Assembly: GCF_900258045.1 (NCBI RefSeq)
Contig: NZ_OGVD01000001.1
Coordinates: forward strand, 167,001-231,000
Source of the DNA: Sphingorhabdus sp. EL138
GTDB lineage: Bacteria > Pseudomonadota > Alphaproteobacteria > Sphingomonadales > Sphingomonadaceae
Direction of reading: 5' to 3'
Length of the DNA stretch: 64,000 nt
Under the pieces are notes generated by a model. It saw nothing but the letters and a program-made list of their open reading frames with translations, was not told the origin of the DNA and did not search any database. Positions 25,831-35,282 of the stretch are shown here, piece by piece. The translations under genes and the position numbers were made by a program. Within the stretch, counting starts at the first letter, position 1; each line of letters opens with the position of its first letter.

Positions 25831-27285
25831 GTGGAAGCATTGGAAGCAGCAGCTGGCGAAGTCAGCAAAGACGAAATCATGGCGGCATTTCAGGCGCAGC
25901 GCGATGCTTTTCATGCCGAACTGCCGGTCAGCTATGAAACCCGCATGGACCGGATCAACCGCACTGCCCAGATGATCATTGATCATAAAGATGCGCTGTG
26001 TGAAGCAGTATCCAATGACTTTGGCCATCGCAGCAGCGTCCAGACCGTAATGACCGACCTGATGTCGGTGGTCGGCCATGCCAAGGATCACAAGAAAAAC
26101 CTGCGCAAATGGATGCGGCCCGAGAAGCGCAAGATGGATTTCCCGCTTGGTTTGCTTGGTGCCAGCGGGGCGGTGGAGTATCAGCCAAAGGGCGTGGTCG
26201 GCGTGATCTCGCCATGGAATTTCCCGATTAACCTCGCTTTTGATCCGGCCATCGGTGCTTTCGGCGCCGGTAACCGGGTGATCATCAAATTTTCCGAATT
26301 CTGTCCGGAAACCGGCGAGCTGGTGAAGAAGCTCGTCTCCGAATATTTCGCACCCGAAGAGATGGTCGTCATCACCGGTGGTCCGGAAACCGGCAAGGCA
26401 TTTTCGGAAATTCCTTGGGATCACCTGATCTTCACCGGCGGAGGCGGAATTGCCAAGCATGTGATGGCAGCAGCAGCACAGAATCTGACGCCGGTTACAC
26501 TGGAACTCGGTGGCAAGTCGCCAACCATTGTCGGCCCGGATGCGGATGTCCAGAAAACGACCCAGCGGATTGCCATGGGCAAGATGATGAATGCCGGGCA
26601 AATCTGTCTGGCGCCCGATTATCTGATGGTGCCACAGGACAAGGAAGAAGCCGTCGTTGAAGGCATTGCCAGCAATGTCGCAGAGCAATATCCGACAATG
26701 ATTGCCAATGACGATTATACGTCCGTGATCAACGGGCGGCACAAGGAACGCCTTCAGGGCCTGATCGACGATGCGGTTGCCAAGGGTGCGAAACAGACCG
26801 TGGTCAATCCCGGCGACGAGGATTTCGCAAACACCAACAGCAACAAGATGCCGCTCACCGTGTTGCAAAATGTCAATGAGGACATGCGAGTGATGCAGGA
26901 AGAGATTTTTGGTCCGGTTTTGCCGGTCAAAACCTACCGCAACCTCGATGAAGTTGTCGATTATGTGAACGATCATGACCGTCCACTCGGCCTCTATTAT
27001 TTCGGTGAAACGGAATCGGACAAACGCAAGGTGCTCGACAAGACGATATCAGGCGGTGTCACGGTCAACGACGTGATCTTCCACATCGCGCAGCACGACC
27101 TGCCCTTCGGCGGCGTTGGTCCTTCGGGCATGGGCGCCTATACCGGGCCGGACGGCTTCAAGGAGTTCAGCCACGCCAAGGCCGTTTACCGCCAGCCGAA
27201 AGTCAATATTGCCAAAATTGCCGGTTTCCTGCCGCCTTATGGTTCCGCTACCGAAAAGACCATGAAACAGCAGATGAAACTCTGA
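25831..27285 (+). CDS. Aldehyde dehydrogenase, coniferyl aldehyde dehydrogenase type
   Basis: 484 residues from a GTG at 25831, chosen because AGGAGAAGAG precedes it directly. NAD-dependent ALDH landmarks are present: SPWNFPINL, the general base Glu225 in LELGGKSP and the nucleophile Cys259 in NAGQICLAPDY. The APDY context after the Cys and the missing classical C-terminal extension place it near coniferyl aldehyde dehydrogenases, which oxidise aromatic or other bulky aldehydes to acids. The true substrate is open. It lies 12 bases before the CoA-transferase gene, so the acid product may be activated with CoA. Confidence 0.9.
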   Translation: MEALEAAAGEVSKDEIMAAFQAQRDAFHAELPVSYETRMDRINRTAQMIIDHKDALCEAVSNDFGHRSSVQTVMTDLMSVVGHAKDHKKNLRKWMRPEKRKMDFPLGLLGASGAVEYQPKGVVGVISPWNFPINLAFDPAIGAFGAGNRVIIKFSEFCPETGELVKKLVSEYFAPEEMVVITGGPETGKAFSEIPWDHLIFTGGGGIAKHVMAAAAQNLTPVTLELGGKSPTIVGPDADVQKTTQRIAMGKMMNAGQICLAPDYLMVPQDKEEAVVEGIASNVAEQYPTMIANDDYTSVINGRHKERLQGLIDDAVAKGAKQTVVNPGDEDFANTNSNKMPLTVLQNVNEDMRVMQEEIFGPVLPVKTYRNLDEVVDYVNDHDRPLGLYYFGETESDKRKVLDKTISGGVTVNDVIFHIAQHDLPFGGVGPSGMGAYTGPDGFKEFSHAKAVYRQPKVNIAKIAGFLPPYGSATEKTMKQQMKL

Positions 27286-27297
27286 AGTCAGGCGGAT

Positions 27298-28467
27298 ATG
27301 GCAGATTTCCCTTTAGCAGGGCTCAAGGTCCTGGATTTCTCGCGTGTCGTCGCGGGTCCTTATGCCACCCGGATGCTATCCGATCTCGGCGCAGAAGTAT
27401 TGAAGGTGGAACCGCCGGAAGGCGATGTCACCCGGAAGCTCGCCAAGCGCGAAAGCGGGGTCAGCGGCAATTATCTGCAGCTCAATATCGGCAAACAAAA
27501 TATCTGCCTCGACCTCAAAGCGGAAGGCGCGCCGGAACTGGTGAGGAAACTGGCAGCAGAGGCCGATATCGTCGTGGAGAATTTCCGCCCGGGCATCATG
27601 CACAGGTTTGGCGTTGGCTGGGACGATCTGTCCAAGGTCAATCCGCGGCTCATCATGTTGTCCATCTCCGGCTATGGCCAGAACGGGCCGGAGCGAGAAA
27701 AGGCGGCCTATGCGCCTGTCCTTCATGCCGAGACCGGTTTGATTGCACGGCAGGCCCAGATGAGTGGGGGGCATCCCACCGATATCCAGTTCGCCATGGC
27801 GGACAGTTATAGCTCGCTACACGGGATTATCGCGATCCTGTCCGCTCTGCGCACGCTCGACCAAACTGGCGAAGGCCAACATATCGACCTGGCGATGCTC
27901 AATGTCCTCCATTCAGCTGATGATTATGCGCATTTCGCGCTTGATGATATCTGGCCGAAACCGCCAGAGACGTTGGTCTGGGAAGCACCCGGGGATCGCC
28001 AGATATTGATAGTCGGCGACATGAAATGGCTGTGGCTGATGTTCTCGACCAAAGACGGCCTTGCGGATCCGACACCTAAGGGCGCGGACATTCCGACCAA
28101 GGTCAAGTTACGCCGAGAGGCCATGGAACAGCATATCCGCTCCCATGACAGTTTCGATGCGCTGACCGCGACGCTCGACCGGTTGAACCTCGCCTGGGGC
28201 GAAGTGCATCCCTTTGGCCCGGATGTCTATGATCAACCCAGCATCGAGCATCTCGGAACCATTGTTGATGTCACGGACGATGCCGGCAATGCCCGCAAGA
28301 CTGTCCAATCGCCCTATCGTTTTTCAAAATCGAAAAGCGGCATCGACAGCAGCGCCAAAACAGCCAAACGCGGCGAACATAATGTCGCCGCGCTCAAAAA
28401 CTGGCTGGGCCTGACAGATGAGGAAATTGCCCATCTGTCAGATACCAAGGCATTGCGTAGCGACTAA
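27298..28467 (+). CDS. Class III CoA-transferase (CaiB/BaiF family)
   Basis: 389 residues. The N-terminal LAGLKVLDFSRVVAGPYATR and KVEPPEGDVTR segments and the catalytic Asp169 in FAMADSYSSLHG are diagnostic of family III CoA-transferases; Asp169 falls at the same number as in formyl-CoA transferase. The enzyme moves CoA between carboxylic acids through an aspartyl-CoA thioester. It is co-transcribed with the ALDH, and the CitE-like lyase upstream also handles CoA thioesters, so together they suggest acid activation and cleavage. The stop overlaps the rhlE stop. Confidence 0.92.
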   Translation: MADFPLAGLKVLDFSRVVAGPYATRMLSDLGAEVLKVEPPEGDVTRKLAKRESGVSGNYLQLNIGKQNICLDLKAEGAPELVRKLAAEADIVVENFRPGIMHRFGVGWDDLSKVNPRLIMLSISGYGQNGPEREKAAYAPVLHAETGLIARQAQMSGGHPTDIQFAMADSYSSLHGIIAILSALRTLDQTGEGQHIDLAMLNVLHSADDYAHFALDDIWPKPPETLVWEAPGDRQILIVGDMKWLWLMFSTKDGLADPTPKGADIPTKVKLRREAMEQHIRSHDSFDALTATLDRLNLAWGEVHPFGPDVYDQPSIEHLGTIVDVTDDAGNARKTVQSPYRFSKSKSGIDSSAKTAKRGEHNVAALKNWLGLTDEEIAHLSDTKALRSD

Positions 28468-29813
28468 GCGTCGGCTTTGCGTGCCTGCCGGCGCTTGAAT
28501 GATTTCGCGCCATTATTCCAATGCTTGGGACCGCCTTTATTGCCACCCGGTTTTCCACCGGGACGACCCTTGCGCGAACTATGCTTATTCTTCGGCGGAC
28601 CGCCACGGGTTGGTTTCGCACCGTATTTCTTTGGCTTTTGACCATAGATACGGGGCGCCACTTCTTCGCGAGGCGGTTCGTCATAGCCTTCGGGCAGCGC
28701 AACCACTTCCGGTTTCACGCCAGTTAGCTTCACTACGTCACGCAGAAACTGGCGTTCGTCTGGAGCAACCATTGAGTAAGAAATACCTGAAGCGCCTGCC
28801 CGTGCAGTCCGGCCGATACGGTGGACATATTGCTCCGGCACGTTGGGCATATCAAAGTTGATCACATGGCTGACGCCATCGACATCAATACCGCGCGCGG
28901 CAATGTCGGTAGCGACCAGAATATTGATCTTGCCCTTGCGGAAATCACCCAGAGCACGTTCGCGCTGCGGCTGGCTTTTGTTGCCGTGGATCGCAGCGCT
29001 ATGGATGCCGACCGCGTTCAGATTTTTCACAACCTTGTCCGCGCCATGTTTGGTCTGGGTGAAGACCAGCATATGATCCGGGTTTTCCTGGTTCACAAAA
29101 TCCTTCAACAGACGCTGCTTGTCTTCCTGGTTGATATAGGTAACTCGCTGATCAACCCGCTCGGCGGTCGTCGATTGCGGTGCCACCGATACCTGAACCG
29201 GATTGGTCAGGAACCGGTCGGCCAGCTCGGAAATTGTTTTGGGCATCGTGGCCGAGAAGAACAGGCTCTGCCGCTTTTTTGGCAGCATCGGCACAATCTT
29301 TTTCAGCGGCACGATAAAGCCAAGATCGAGCATCTGGTCCGCCTCATCGAGCACCAATATTTCGACCTTGCTGAGGTCAAGACTGCGCTGATCAACTAGG
29401 TCAAGCAAACGGCCCGGAGTTGCGACGAGTACATCGACGCCGCGCTGCAAAATGCGCTTTTGCCGGTTGATCGGAACACCGCCAAAAGCAGATGTCACAT
29501 ACATTCCAAGACCCTTGGAATAGCCGGTCATGCTGTCGGCAATCTGGCGCGCCAGTTCCCGTGTTGGGGCGAGCACCAGCATCCGGCATTCGTTGCGGCC
29601 AGGCTTGCGCTTGTTGTTCAACAGGTGATGGATAGACGGCAGCGAGAAAGCAGCGGTCTTGCCGGTGCCAGTTTGCGCGATGCCAAGGATATCCTTGCCT
29701 TCCAGCGCTGGCGGAATGGCCTGCTGCTGAATGGGGGACGGTTTGGTATAGCCACCTTCGGCCACACGCGTTTGAATAGGTTTCGCCAGAGCGAAATCAG
29801 AAAATAATGTCAA
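28464..29813 (-). CDS. rhlE: DEAD-box ATP-dependent RNA helicase, RhlE type
   Basis: 449 residues from a TTG at 29813. AQTGTGKT (46-53), DEAD, SAT and HRIGRTARAG motifs appear in order, followed by a basic Gly/Lys/Arg-rich tail of about 70 residues that should bind RNA. I chose the TTG because it gives the family-typical N-terminus TLFSDFALAKPIQ and has AAGG about eight bases upstream. An in-frame ATG at 29927 would add 38 unlike residues. RhlE helicases act in rRNA maturation and RNA decay and are often cold-induced. A long structured leader precedes it. Confidence 0.92.
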   Translation of the reverse strand: MTLFSDFALAKPIQTRVAEGGYTKPSPIQQQAIPPALEGKDILGIAQTGTGKTAAFSLPSIHHLLNNKRKPGRNECRMLVLAPTRELARQIADSMTGYSKGLGMYVTSAFGGVPINRQKRILQRGVDVLVATPGRLLDLVDQRSLDLSKVEILVLDEADQMLDLGFIVPLKKIVPMLPKKRQSLFFSATMPKTISELADRFLTNPVQVSVAPQSTTAERVDQRVTYINQEDKQRLLKDFVNQENPDHMLVFTQTKHGADKVVKNLNAVGIHSAAIHGNKSQPQRERALGDFRKGKINILVATDIAARGIDVDGVSHVINFDMPNVPEQYVHRIGRTARAGASGISYSMVAPDERQFLRDVVKLTGVKPEVVALPEGYDEPPREEVAPRIYGQKPKKYGAKPTRGGPPKNKHSSRKGRPGGKPGGNKGGPKHWNNGAKSFKRRQARKADA

Positions 29814-30005
29814 AAATAATACCTTAAAATAAGCAGCCAGTGGGCGCAGCACGAGCAAAACTCGTGCGCGCGTTCGCCGTCGGTTAAGACGACCCGCGTG
29901 ATCAGGCTGCCGGAAAATGAGAAGCAATGAAGGCGATAGGTTCGAGATAGCTCTCTATCTCTCACGCAGAACTCTCGCCAGACAGATATCTGCCTTTGCT
30001 GCAAT
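29814..30005 (-). promoter_or_regulatory. Structured leader region of rhlE
   Basis: The roughly 190 bases upstream of the TTG start fold into several hairpins: GCACGAG/CTCGTGC (29849-29855 with 29861-29867), GAGATAG/CTATCTC with a four-base loop (29944-29950 with 29955-29961), and an AGATATCT palindrome near 29985. A long structured leader fits cold or RNA-helicase-dependent control, by analogy with other cold-induced mRNAs. The transcription start is not known. Confidence 0.45.
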
Positions 30006-30177
30006 GCAACATAGGGACTATCGTGCCGAAGTCAAGCTTTGTGATTGTTGCGCCGCCTTGATCATAACTTGCCACGGAACGACCGAAACCTGTTGATGCA
30101 TCACGCAGAGTGGGTAGAGTGCTGTCTCATCCGCCGCCCTGCAAGGGATGCAGAGCGCCAGCCCAAGGGACTTTCTT
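30006..30177. other. Intergenic region ahead of ggt
   Basis: About 170 bases between the rhlE leader and the gamma-glutamyltransferase start. It should contain divergent promoters for both. No clear consensus or repeat was seen apart from the ribosome site AAGGGA at 30165-30170. Confidence 0.4.
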
Positions 30178-31971
30178 ATGAATAAAATCATCTTCCCAGC
30201 CTTGCTCGTTTCGATGCTCTACATCGCTCCTGCCTCTGCGCAAGAAGGAAAAGAAACTGCCGCAAAACCGGTATTGGAAATTGGCGGCGGTGGACGGCCG
30301 GTTGGCGAAGCGTGGGCCCGCAGTCCCGTTTATGCGGCCAATGGCATGGCCGCGACCGCCCATCCCTTGGCTAGCCAGGTAGCGATTGATATCCTCAAGA
30401 AAGGCGGCACCGCCGTCGATGCCGCCATTGCTGCCAATGCGGCACTTGGACTGATGGAACCCACCGGCAACGGTATTGGCGGCGATCTTTTTGCCATCAT
30501 CTGGGATCCCAAAACGCAAAAGCTCTATGGTCTCAACGCTTCGGGCAAGAGCCCGATGGGCACATCCTATGATGAATTTATCGCGCAGCTTGATGGACGA
30601 AAGAGCATCCCACCTTTTGGCCCCTTACCGGTGACGGTACCCGGCACAATCGACGGCTGGTTTGAAATGCATCAACGGTTTGGCAAGCTGAGTATGGCCG
30701 ATATACTCGCGCCGACGATTGACTATGCCAATGACGGTCACCCCGTTTCACCGGTTATCGGCTATTATTTCAGCCGCAATCTGAAACGCTTTGAAGAACG
30801 CCTCGACATGATCGGGGAGTTTGACAATGCCCGCGCGACCTATTTTGCGGATGGCCCGCCCAAGGAAGGCAAGATTTTCAAGAATCCGGATCTGGCCAGC
30901 ACATTGACGAAAATTGCCGAAGGTGGCCGCGATGTGTTTTACAAAGGCGAAATCGCCCGGACAATGGATAGCTATTTCAAACGCATCGGTGGCAATTTGC
31001 GCTATGAGGATTTTGCAGCGCATAGTAGCAAATGGGTCGAGCCGGGCTGCGTGACCTATCGCAAGGGCTATGAATTGTGTGAACTTCCACCGAACAGCCA
31101 AGGCTTTGCAGCGCTGCAAATGGCCAATATCCTTAAGAATATCGACCTCGCGCAATATCCGCGCGGCAGCGCTGAGGTGCTGCACTATATCACCGAAGCC
31201 AAGCGACTGGCCTTTGAGGATGTCGCGCGTTTCTATGCGGATCCGGACATGTCGCCGGCCCCGCTCGATTGGCTGCTCAGTGATGCTTACGGCAAGGAGC
31301 GGTTCGCGTTGATCGATCCGGCCAAGGCGTCACCGGAATTTGGTCCGGGCGAGCCCAAGCTGGAAGGCGAAGGGGATACGACCTATCTGACGGTTGCCGA
31401 CAAGGACGGCATGATGGTGTCGCTGATCCAGTCCAATTATCGCGGCATGGGCAGTGGTCTGGTTGCAGATGGTCTGGGTTTCATGTTTCAGGATCGCGGA
31501 GAGCTTTACTCGCTCGATCCCGGCCATCCCAATGTCTACGCGCCGGGTAAGCGCCCGTTCCAGACGATCATCCCGGCCTTCATGAAAAAAGACGGCAAAC
31601 CTTATATGTCCTTCGGCCTGATGGGCGGCGGTATGCAACCACAGGGTCATGTGCAAGTGATGATCAACATGGTCGATTATGGCATGAATCTGCAGGAAGC
31701 GGGCGATGCTGCACGCCTCAACCATGATGGCGGACGGCAACCGACCAATGATCTGGCCGGTACGGGCGCGGACCTGCTCGGCACGCTGAATGTGGAACCG
31801 GGCATTTCAGATGCGGCAGTCGAGCAGCTCAAGGCGATGGGACACAAAGTCAAGCGGGTTGACAATGGTGTGATGTTCGGCGGCTATCAGGCGATAGTTC
31901 GCGATCCGGAAACGGGCGTCTATCATGGCGCGACCGAAATGCGGAAGGATGGCCAGGCGCTTGGTTATTAA
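30178..31971 (+). CDS. ggt: Gamma-glutamyltransferase
   Basis: 597 residues from the ATG at 30178, preceded by AAGGGA and giving a clean Sec signal peptide (…SMLYIAPASAQ). An upstream ATG at 30148 would spoil it. It is an Ntn-hydrolase made as a precursor that cleaves itself before Thr401 (in GDTTYLTVAD), the nucleophile. A glycine-rich LMGGGMQPQGHVQ stretch lies near the C-terminus. The periplasmic enzyme removes the gamma-glutamyl group from glutathione and related compounds. Its stop lies six bases from the stop of the convergent cytochrome b gene. Confidence 0.95.
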   Translation: MNKIIFPALLVSMLYIAPASAQEGKETAAKPVLEIGGGGRPVGEAWARSPVYAANGMAATAHPLASQVAIDILKKGGTAVDAAIAANAALGLMEPTGNGIGGDLFAIIWDPKTQKLYGLNASGKSPMGTSYDEFIAQLDGRKSIPPFGPLPVTVPGTIDGWFEMHQRFGKLSMADILAPTIDYANDGHPVSPVIGYYFSRNLKRFEERLDMIGEFDNARATYFADGPPKEGKIFKNPDLASTLTKIAEGGRDVFYKGEIARTMDSYFKRIGGNLRYEDFAAHSSKWVEPGCVTYRKGYELCELPPNSQGFAALQMANILKNIDLAQYPRGSAEVLHYITEAKRLAFEDVARFYADPDMSPAPLDWLLSDAYGKERFALIDPAKASPEFGPGEPKLEGEGDTTYLTVADKDGMMVSLIQSNYRGMGSGLVADGLGFMFQDRGELYSLDPGHPNVYAPGKRPFQTIIPAFMKKDGKPYMSFGLMGGGMQPQGHVQVMINMVDYGMNLQEAGDAARLNHDGGRQPTNDLAGTGADLLGTLNVEPGISDAAVEQLKAMGHKVKRVDNGVMFGGYQAIVRDPETGVYHGATEMRKDGQALGY

Positions 31972-31976
31972 GGCCG

Positions 31977-32639
31977 CTAACCGGCGTTCATAACCGCATA
32001 TACACTGCCCGCCACTACCGCCATGCTGATGATAAAAGCGACGGGGCGTATTTTCACGACTGATACCGGCTCGACATCATCGCGACGGCCCGTGACCATC
32101 GGGCGAACCAGATCATTTTTCAGGACCAGCCGGTAGATGGCGACAGCGATAATATGCAAGGCGATCAGCGCCACCAAAATATCGAAGTTCAGCTCATGAA
32201 AGTCAGCGATTTCCCGGCCAGTTTTAAAACTGACCAGAATCGCCAATGGCCCGGACTCCAGGCCATCGACATCGACAGAAAAGAGACCGGTTCCGACTTG
32301 AATGGACAAAGCCGTCAACAGCGCAAAAACCGCTAACGAACCAACCGGACTATGTCCAAAGGAAGGGTTGTTACGACGCACAAACAGGTCACGGACATAG
32401 GCTGAGAGCGACCCCAGTCGTTTGATCATCGGCACAAAGCGAGCCGTCCATGTACCCACAAAGCCCCAGATCAGACGAAACAGCACAAGAGCAAACATGG
32501 TCAGGCCCAGCCGTCGGTGCCAGTCCATCATCCCTTCTTCGGCGGTCCACCACATCAGCGGGATGAGGAGGACGATCAGCCAGTGAAACAGGCGGATCGT
32601 CCAGTCCCAAACGAGTGTCTGCGCCGTATCAGCGGTCAT
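31977..32639 (-). CDS. Cytochrome b561-type membrane protein
   Basis: 220 residues with four to five membrane spans and histidines placed for two b-type hemes (RLFHWLIVLL in span one, MDWHRRLG before span two, and FHELNFDILVALIALHIIAV later). The family is the nickel-dependent hydrogenase/cytochrome b561 type, which carries electrons between quinones and periplasmic c-type cytochromes. It starts six bases after the cytochrome c' gene ends, so the two form an operon and probably an electron-transfer pair. Confidence 0.9.
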   Translation of the reverse strand: MTADTAQTLVWDWTIRLFHWLIVLLIPLMWWTAEEGMMDWHRRLGLTMFALVLFRLIWGFVGTWTARFVPMIKRLGSLSAYVRDLFVRRNNPSFGHSPVGSLAVFALLTALSIQVGTGLFSVDVDGLESGPLAILVSFKTGREIADFHELNFDILVALIALHIIAVAIYRLVLKNDLVRPMVTGRRDDVEPVSVVKIRPVAFIISMAVVAGSVYAVMNAG

Positions 32640-32645
32640 CGCAAG

Positions 32646-33173
32646 CTAGTCGTCCAGACGATAGTCGTCATGACAGGCCTTGCAGGTGCCGCCAGTTGCT
32701 TTGAACGCCTCACCAATGGCTGCCATATCGCCGCCCTGCGCAGCGGTGTTCAGATTGGCGGCTGCTTCCTGCATGTTTCCGACCTTCTCTTGGAAGTCTG
32801 TCATATTTTCCCAGATAACAGGAAGCGCATCTGTTTCGACACCGGACTCAGGGCCACTGCCTTCCGGCCACCAGTCCGCCATACCTTGTGTTGCCTCTGG
32901 AACCGCAGCGGCGGCTTCCTGGATGATGGCAATATCGGGGCTACTGGCTTTCAGTTGATCACTAATCGCCTTGAAAGCATCGCCCACTTTTTCGAGCTGA
33001 CCCTGCCGTGCTTCAATCTGTTCCTTGATCGTCATGCCGTTGGGTAATTGCACGGTGGCCGCTTCACCCGAGGCTTCTGACGCAGCTTCGGATCCGCCAC
33101 TTTCTCCACATGCACTGAGCAACATCATCGTTGCGATAGCCGGAGCTACAATCTTTACCCTAAGCGTTTTCAT
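32646..33173 (-). CDS. Cytochrome c' lipoprotein
   Basis: 175 residues. The start ATG at 33173 is set by GGAGG just upstream. A lipoprotein signal with LLSAC is followed by a Ser/Ala/Glu-rich linker. The mature part is a four-helix bundle pattern with a single heme site CKACH near the C-terminus, which marks class II (c') cytochromes. Such proteins bind NO or take part in electron transfer. The lipid anchor and linker are less usual, since many c' proteins are soluble. It is co-transcribed with a cytochrome b561. Confidence 0.9.
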   Translation of the reverse strand: MKTLRVKIVAPAIATMMLLSACGESGGSEAASEASGEAATVQLPNGMTIKEQIEARQGQLEKVGDAFKAISDQLKASSPDIAIIQEAAAAVPEATQGMADWWPEGSGPESGVETDALPVIWENMTDFQEKVGNMQEAAANLNTAAQGGDMAAIGEAFKATGGTCKACHDDYRLDD

Positions 33174-33285
33174 CAAGGCCTCCATATCTTTTGAGCTTCC
33201 CGAGGAATGTCGAGATTAGAAGGAATTACAGGAAAACCGCCAATCTGGCCAGTCCCCATAAAAACAATAATACCAAGGATAATTA

Positions 33286-34446
33286 CTAATAGGAGCGCGG
33301 CAAGTCCAAGACATGTTCCGCAAGGTAAGACAGGATCAGGTTCGTGGAGATCGGTGCAATTTGGTAGAGCCGGGTCTCACGCCATTTGCGTTCGATGTCA
33401 TAATCCTCGGCGAAAGCGAAGCCGCCATGGGTTTGCATACAAGCCTCGCCAGCCGCCCATGAGGCTTCAGATGCCAGCATTTTCGCCATATTCGCTTCTG
33501 CGGCCATTGATTCTCCGGCTTCGAACATCGCCGCTGCCTTGCGCACCATAAGATCCGCCGCTTCAGTTTGCGCATAGCTGCGGGCGATGGGGAACTGGAC
33601 GCCCTGGTTTTGACCTATGGGGCGATCAAACACCTCTCGCTCACTGGCATAATGTGACGCCTTTTTGGTAAACCAGCGCGCATCACCGATACATTCAGCC
33701 GCGATCAGAACCCGTTCTGCATTCATGCCGTTGAGAATATAGCGCAGCCCCTTGCCTTCCTCGCCGATGATATTGGCCGCAGGCACGCGTAGATCGTCAA
33801 AATAAACCTCAGTCGTGCTGTGATTGATCATCGTACGGATGGGTTTAATGGTGAGGCCGTTGCCAACCGCCTCACGCATATCGACGATGAATACCGACAG
33901 ACCATCCGTCCGTTTCTGCACCTGATCTTGCGGTGTCGTGCGGGCGAGCAGGACCATTAGATCGCTATATTCCGCGCGGCTGGTCCATACCTTTTGACCG
34001 TTGATTACATAGTGGTCACCATCGCGAACTGCGGAGGTTTTGAGACCTAAGGTATTGGTTCCGCTGCCCGGCTCGGTCACGCCGAAGGCTTGTAGGCGTA
34101 GTTCACCAGTCGCGATTTTGGGGAGATATTGCTGCTTTTGCGCTTCGTTACCATCGCGTAAGATCGTGCCCATAATATACATTTGAGCATGGCACGCGCT
34201 AGCGTTGCAGCCGCTGCTGTGAATTTCTTCCAGGATTGCCGCGGCGGCCGACAAACCAAGCCCGCTTCCGCCATATTCCTCAGGGATCAGCGCAGCAAGA
34301 AAGCCAGCCTTTGTGAGAGCATCGACAAATTCTCCGGGATAGGCGCACTCCCGATCTTTCTCCCGCCAATAACGGCCAGGGAAATCGCTGCACAAGGCGC
34401 GCACGGCTTCGCGCATTTGCGCTATTTCTGGCGTATCATTCCACAT
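33286..34446 (-). CDS. Acyl-CoA dehydrogenase family protein
   Basis: 386 residues. The FAD-binding signatures FGVTEPGSGTNT and KVWTSRAEYSD and the C-terminal MQTHGGFAFAEDYDIER stretch are those of acyl-CoA dehydrogenases, which introduce a double bond alpha-beta to a CoA thioester and pass electrons to ETF. The substrate is unknown. Its ATG overlaps the fghA stop (TGATG), so it is the last gene of the formaldehyde operon. That is an unusual companion and may reflect a shared substrate such as a one-carbon or methyl-branched compound. Confidence 0.92.
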   Translation of the reverse strand: MWNDTPEIAQMREAVRALCSDFPGRYWREKDRECAYPGEFVDALTKAGFLAALIPEEYGGSGLGLSAAAAILEEIHSSGCNASACHAQMYIMGTILRDGNEAQKQQYLPKIATGELRLQAFGVTEPGSGTNTLGLKTSAVRDGDHYVINGQKVWTSRAEYSDLMVLLARTTPQDQVQKRTDGLSVFIVDMREAVGNGLTIKPIRTMINHSTTEVYFDDLRVPAANIIGEEGKGLRYILNGMNAERVLIAAECIGDARWFTKKASHYASEREVFDRPIGQNQGVQFPIARSYAQTEAADLMVRKAAAMFEAGESMAAEANMAKMLASEASWAAGEACMQTHGGFAFAEDYDIERKWRETRLYQIAPISTNLILSYLAEHVLDLPRSY

Positions 34447-35282
34447 CAGAGCCGCTCCGCATGCCAGCGCAAATGATCATCCATGAATGTCGAGATCGTG
34501 AAATAACTATGATCATATCCTTCGCGCATATTCAGCGTCAGAGGGATAGCCGCCCGTTCACATGCCGCCACTAACAAATTTGGTTTAAGCTGCTCTTCGA
34601 GAAACTGATCTGCCGTGCCTTGATCGACAAGAATATCCGCAACCCGCGCGCCGTCTTCAATTAGCGCACAAGCATCATAGTCTCGCCAAACGTTCTGATC
34701 GGCACCGAGATATCCACCCAGCGCTTTGTGTCCCCATGGACAATTTAGCGGGGAAACAATCGGTGCAAAGGCCGAGACACTTTTGAAACGATCAGGATTG
34801 CGCAGCGCAATGGTGAGAGCTCCATGGCCGCCCATGCTATGACCAAATATGCCCTGCCGCTTCATGTCCGTCGGAAATGCTTCAGCGATCAAAGCGGGCA
34901 ATTCCTGCTCAATATAGCTGCGCATCCGGAAGTTGGTTGACCAAGGCTGCTCCGTCGCATCAACGTAGAAACCTGCGCCTTGTCCCATATCATAGGCTTC
35001 ATCGTCCGGCAGAGCATCACTGCGTGGTGACGTATCGGGGCAGACAATGATCAGTCCCAATTCCTTCGCTAACCTTCGATATTCGCCCTTATCCATCACA
35101 TTAGCATGGGTGCAGGTCAGACCGGATAAATACCAGAGCACAGGCAGCGCCGCGCCATCCTCATACTCGGGCACAAAAACAGCGAAAGTCATATCTGTTT
35201 TGGTTTCGGCGGAGGCATGGGAATAAACCCCCTGCACTCCGCCAAATGCTCTGTTTTCAGATATTGTTTTTAGTGCACTCAT
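34446..35282 (-). CDS. fghA: S-formylglutathione hydrolase
   Basis: 278 residues. The catalytic Ser149 sits in GHSMGGHGAL, and the family pattern LSGLTCTHAN and CPDTSPR is present. It hydrolyses S-formylglutathione to formate and glutathione, the step after AdhC in formaldehyde detoxification. The ATG at 35282 overlaps the stop of the VOC gene by four bases, and this start matches the normal N-terminus (MSALKTISENRAFGG). Seven codons upstream an alternative ATG lies inside the VOC gene and is rejected. Confidence 0.96.
   Translation of the reverse strand: MSALKTISENRAFGGVQGVYSHASAETKTDMTFAVFVPEYEDGAALPVLWYLSGLTCTHANVMDKGEYRRLAKELGLIIVCPDTSPRSDALPDDEAYDMGQGAGFYVDATEQPWSTNFRMRSYIEQELPALIAEAFPTDMKRQGIFGHSMGGHGALTIALRNPDRFKSVSAFAPIVSPLNCPWGHKALGGYLGADQNVWRDYDACALIEDGARVADILVDQGTADQFLEEQLKPNLLVAACERAAIPLTLNMREGYDHSYFTISTFMDDHLRWHAERL

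Noticed and set aside
25777-26976. 399-codon minus-strand frame opposite the aldehyde dehydrogenase
   Set aside because: His-rich, without recognisable domains, and antisense to a clear enzyme gene.
29814-29927. Upstream ATG (29927) as the start of rhlE
   Set aside because: It adds 38 residues unlike the family; the TTG at 29813 has a ribosome site and the typical N-terminus.
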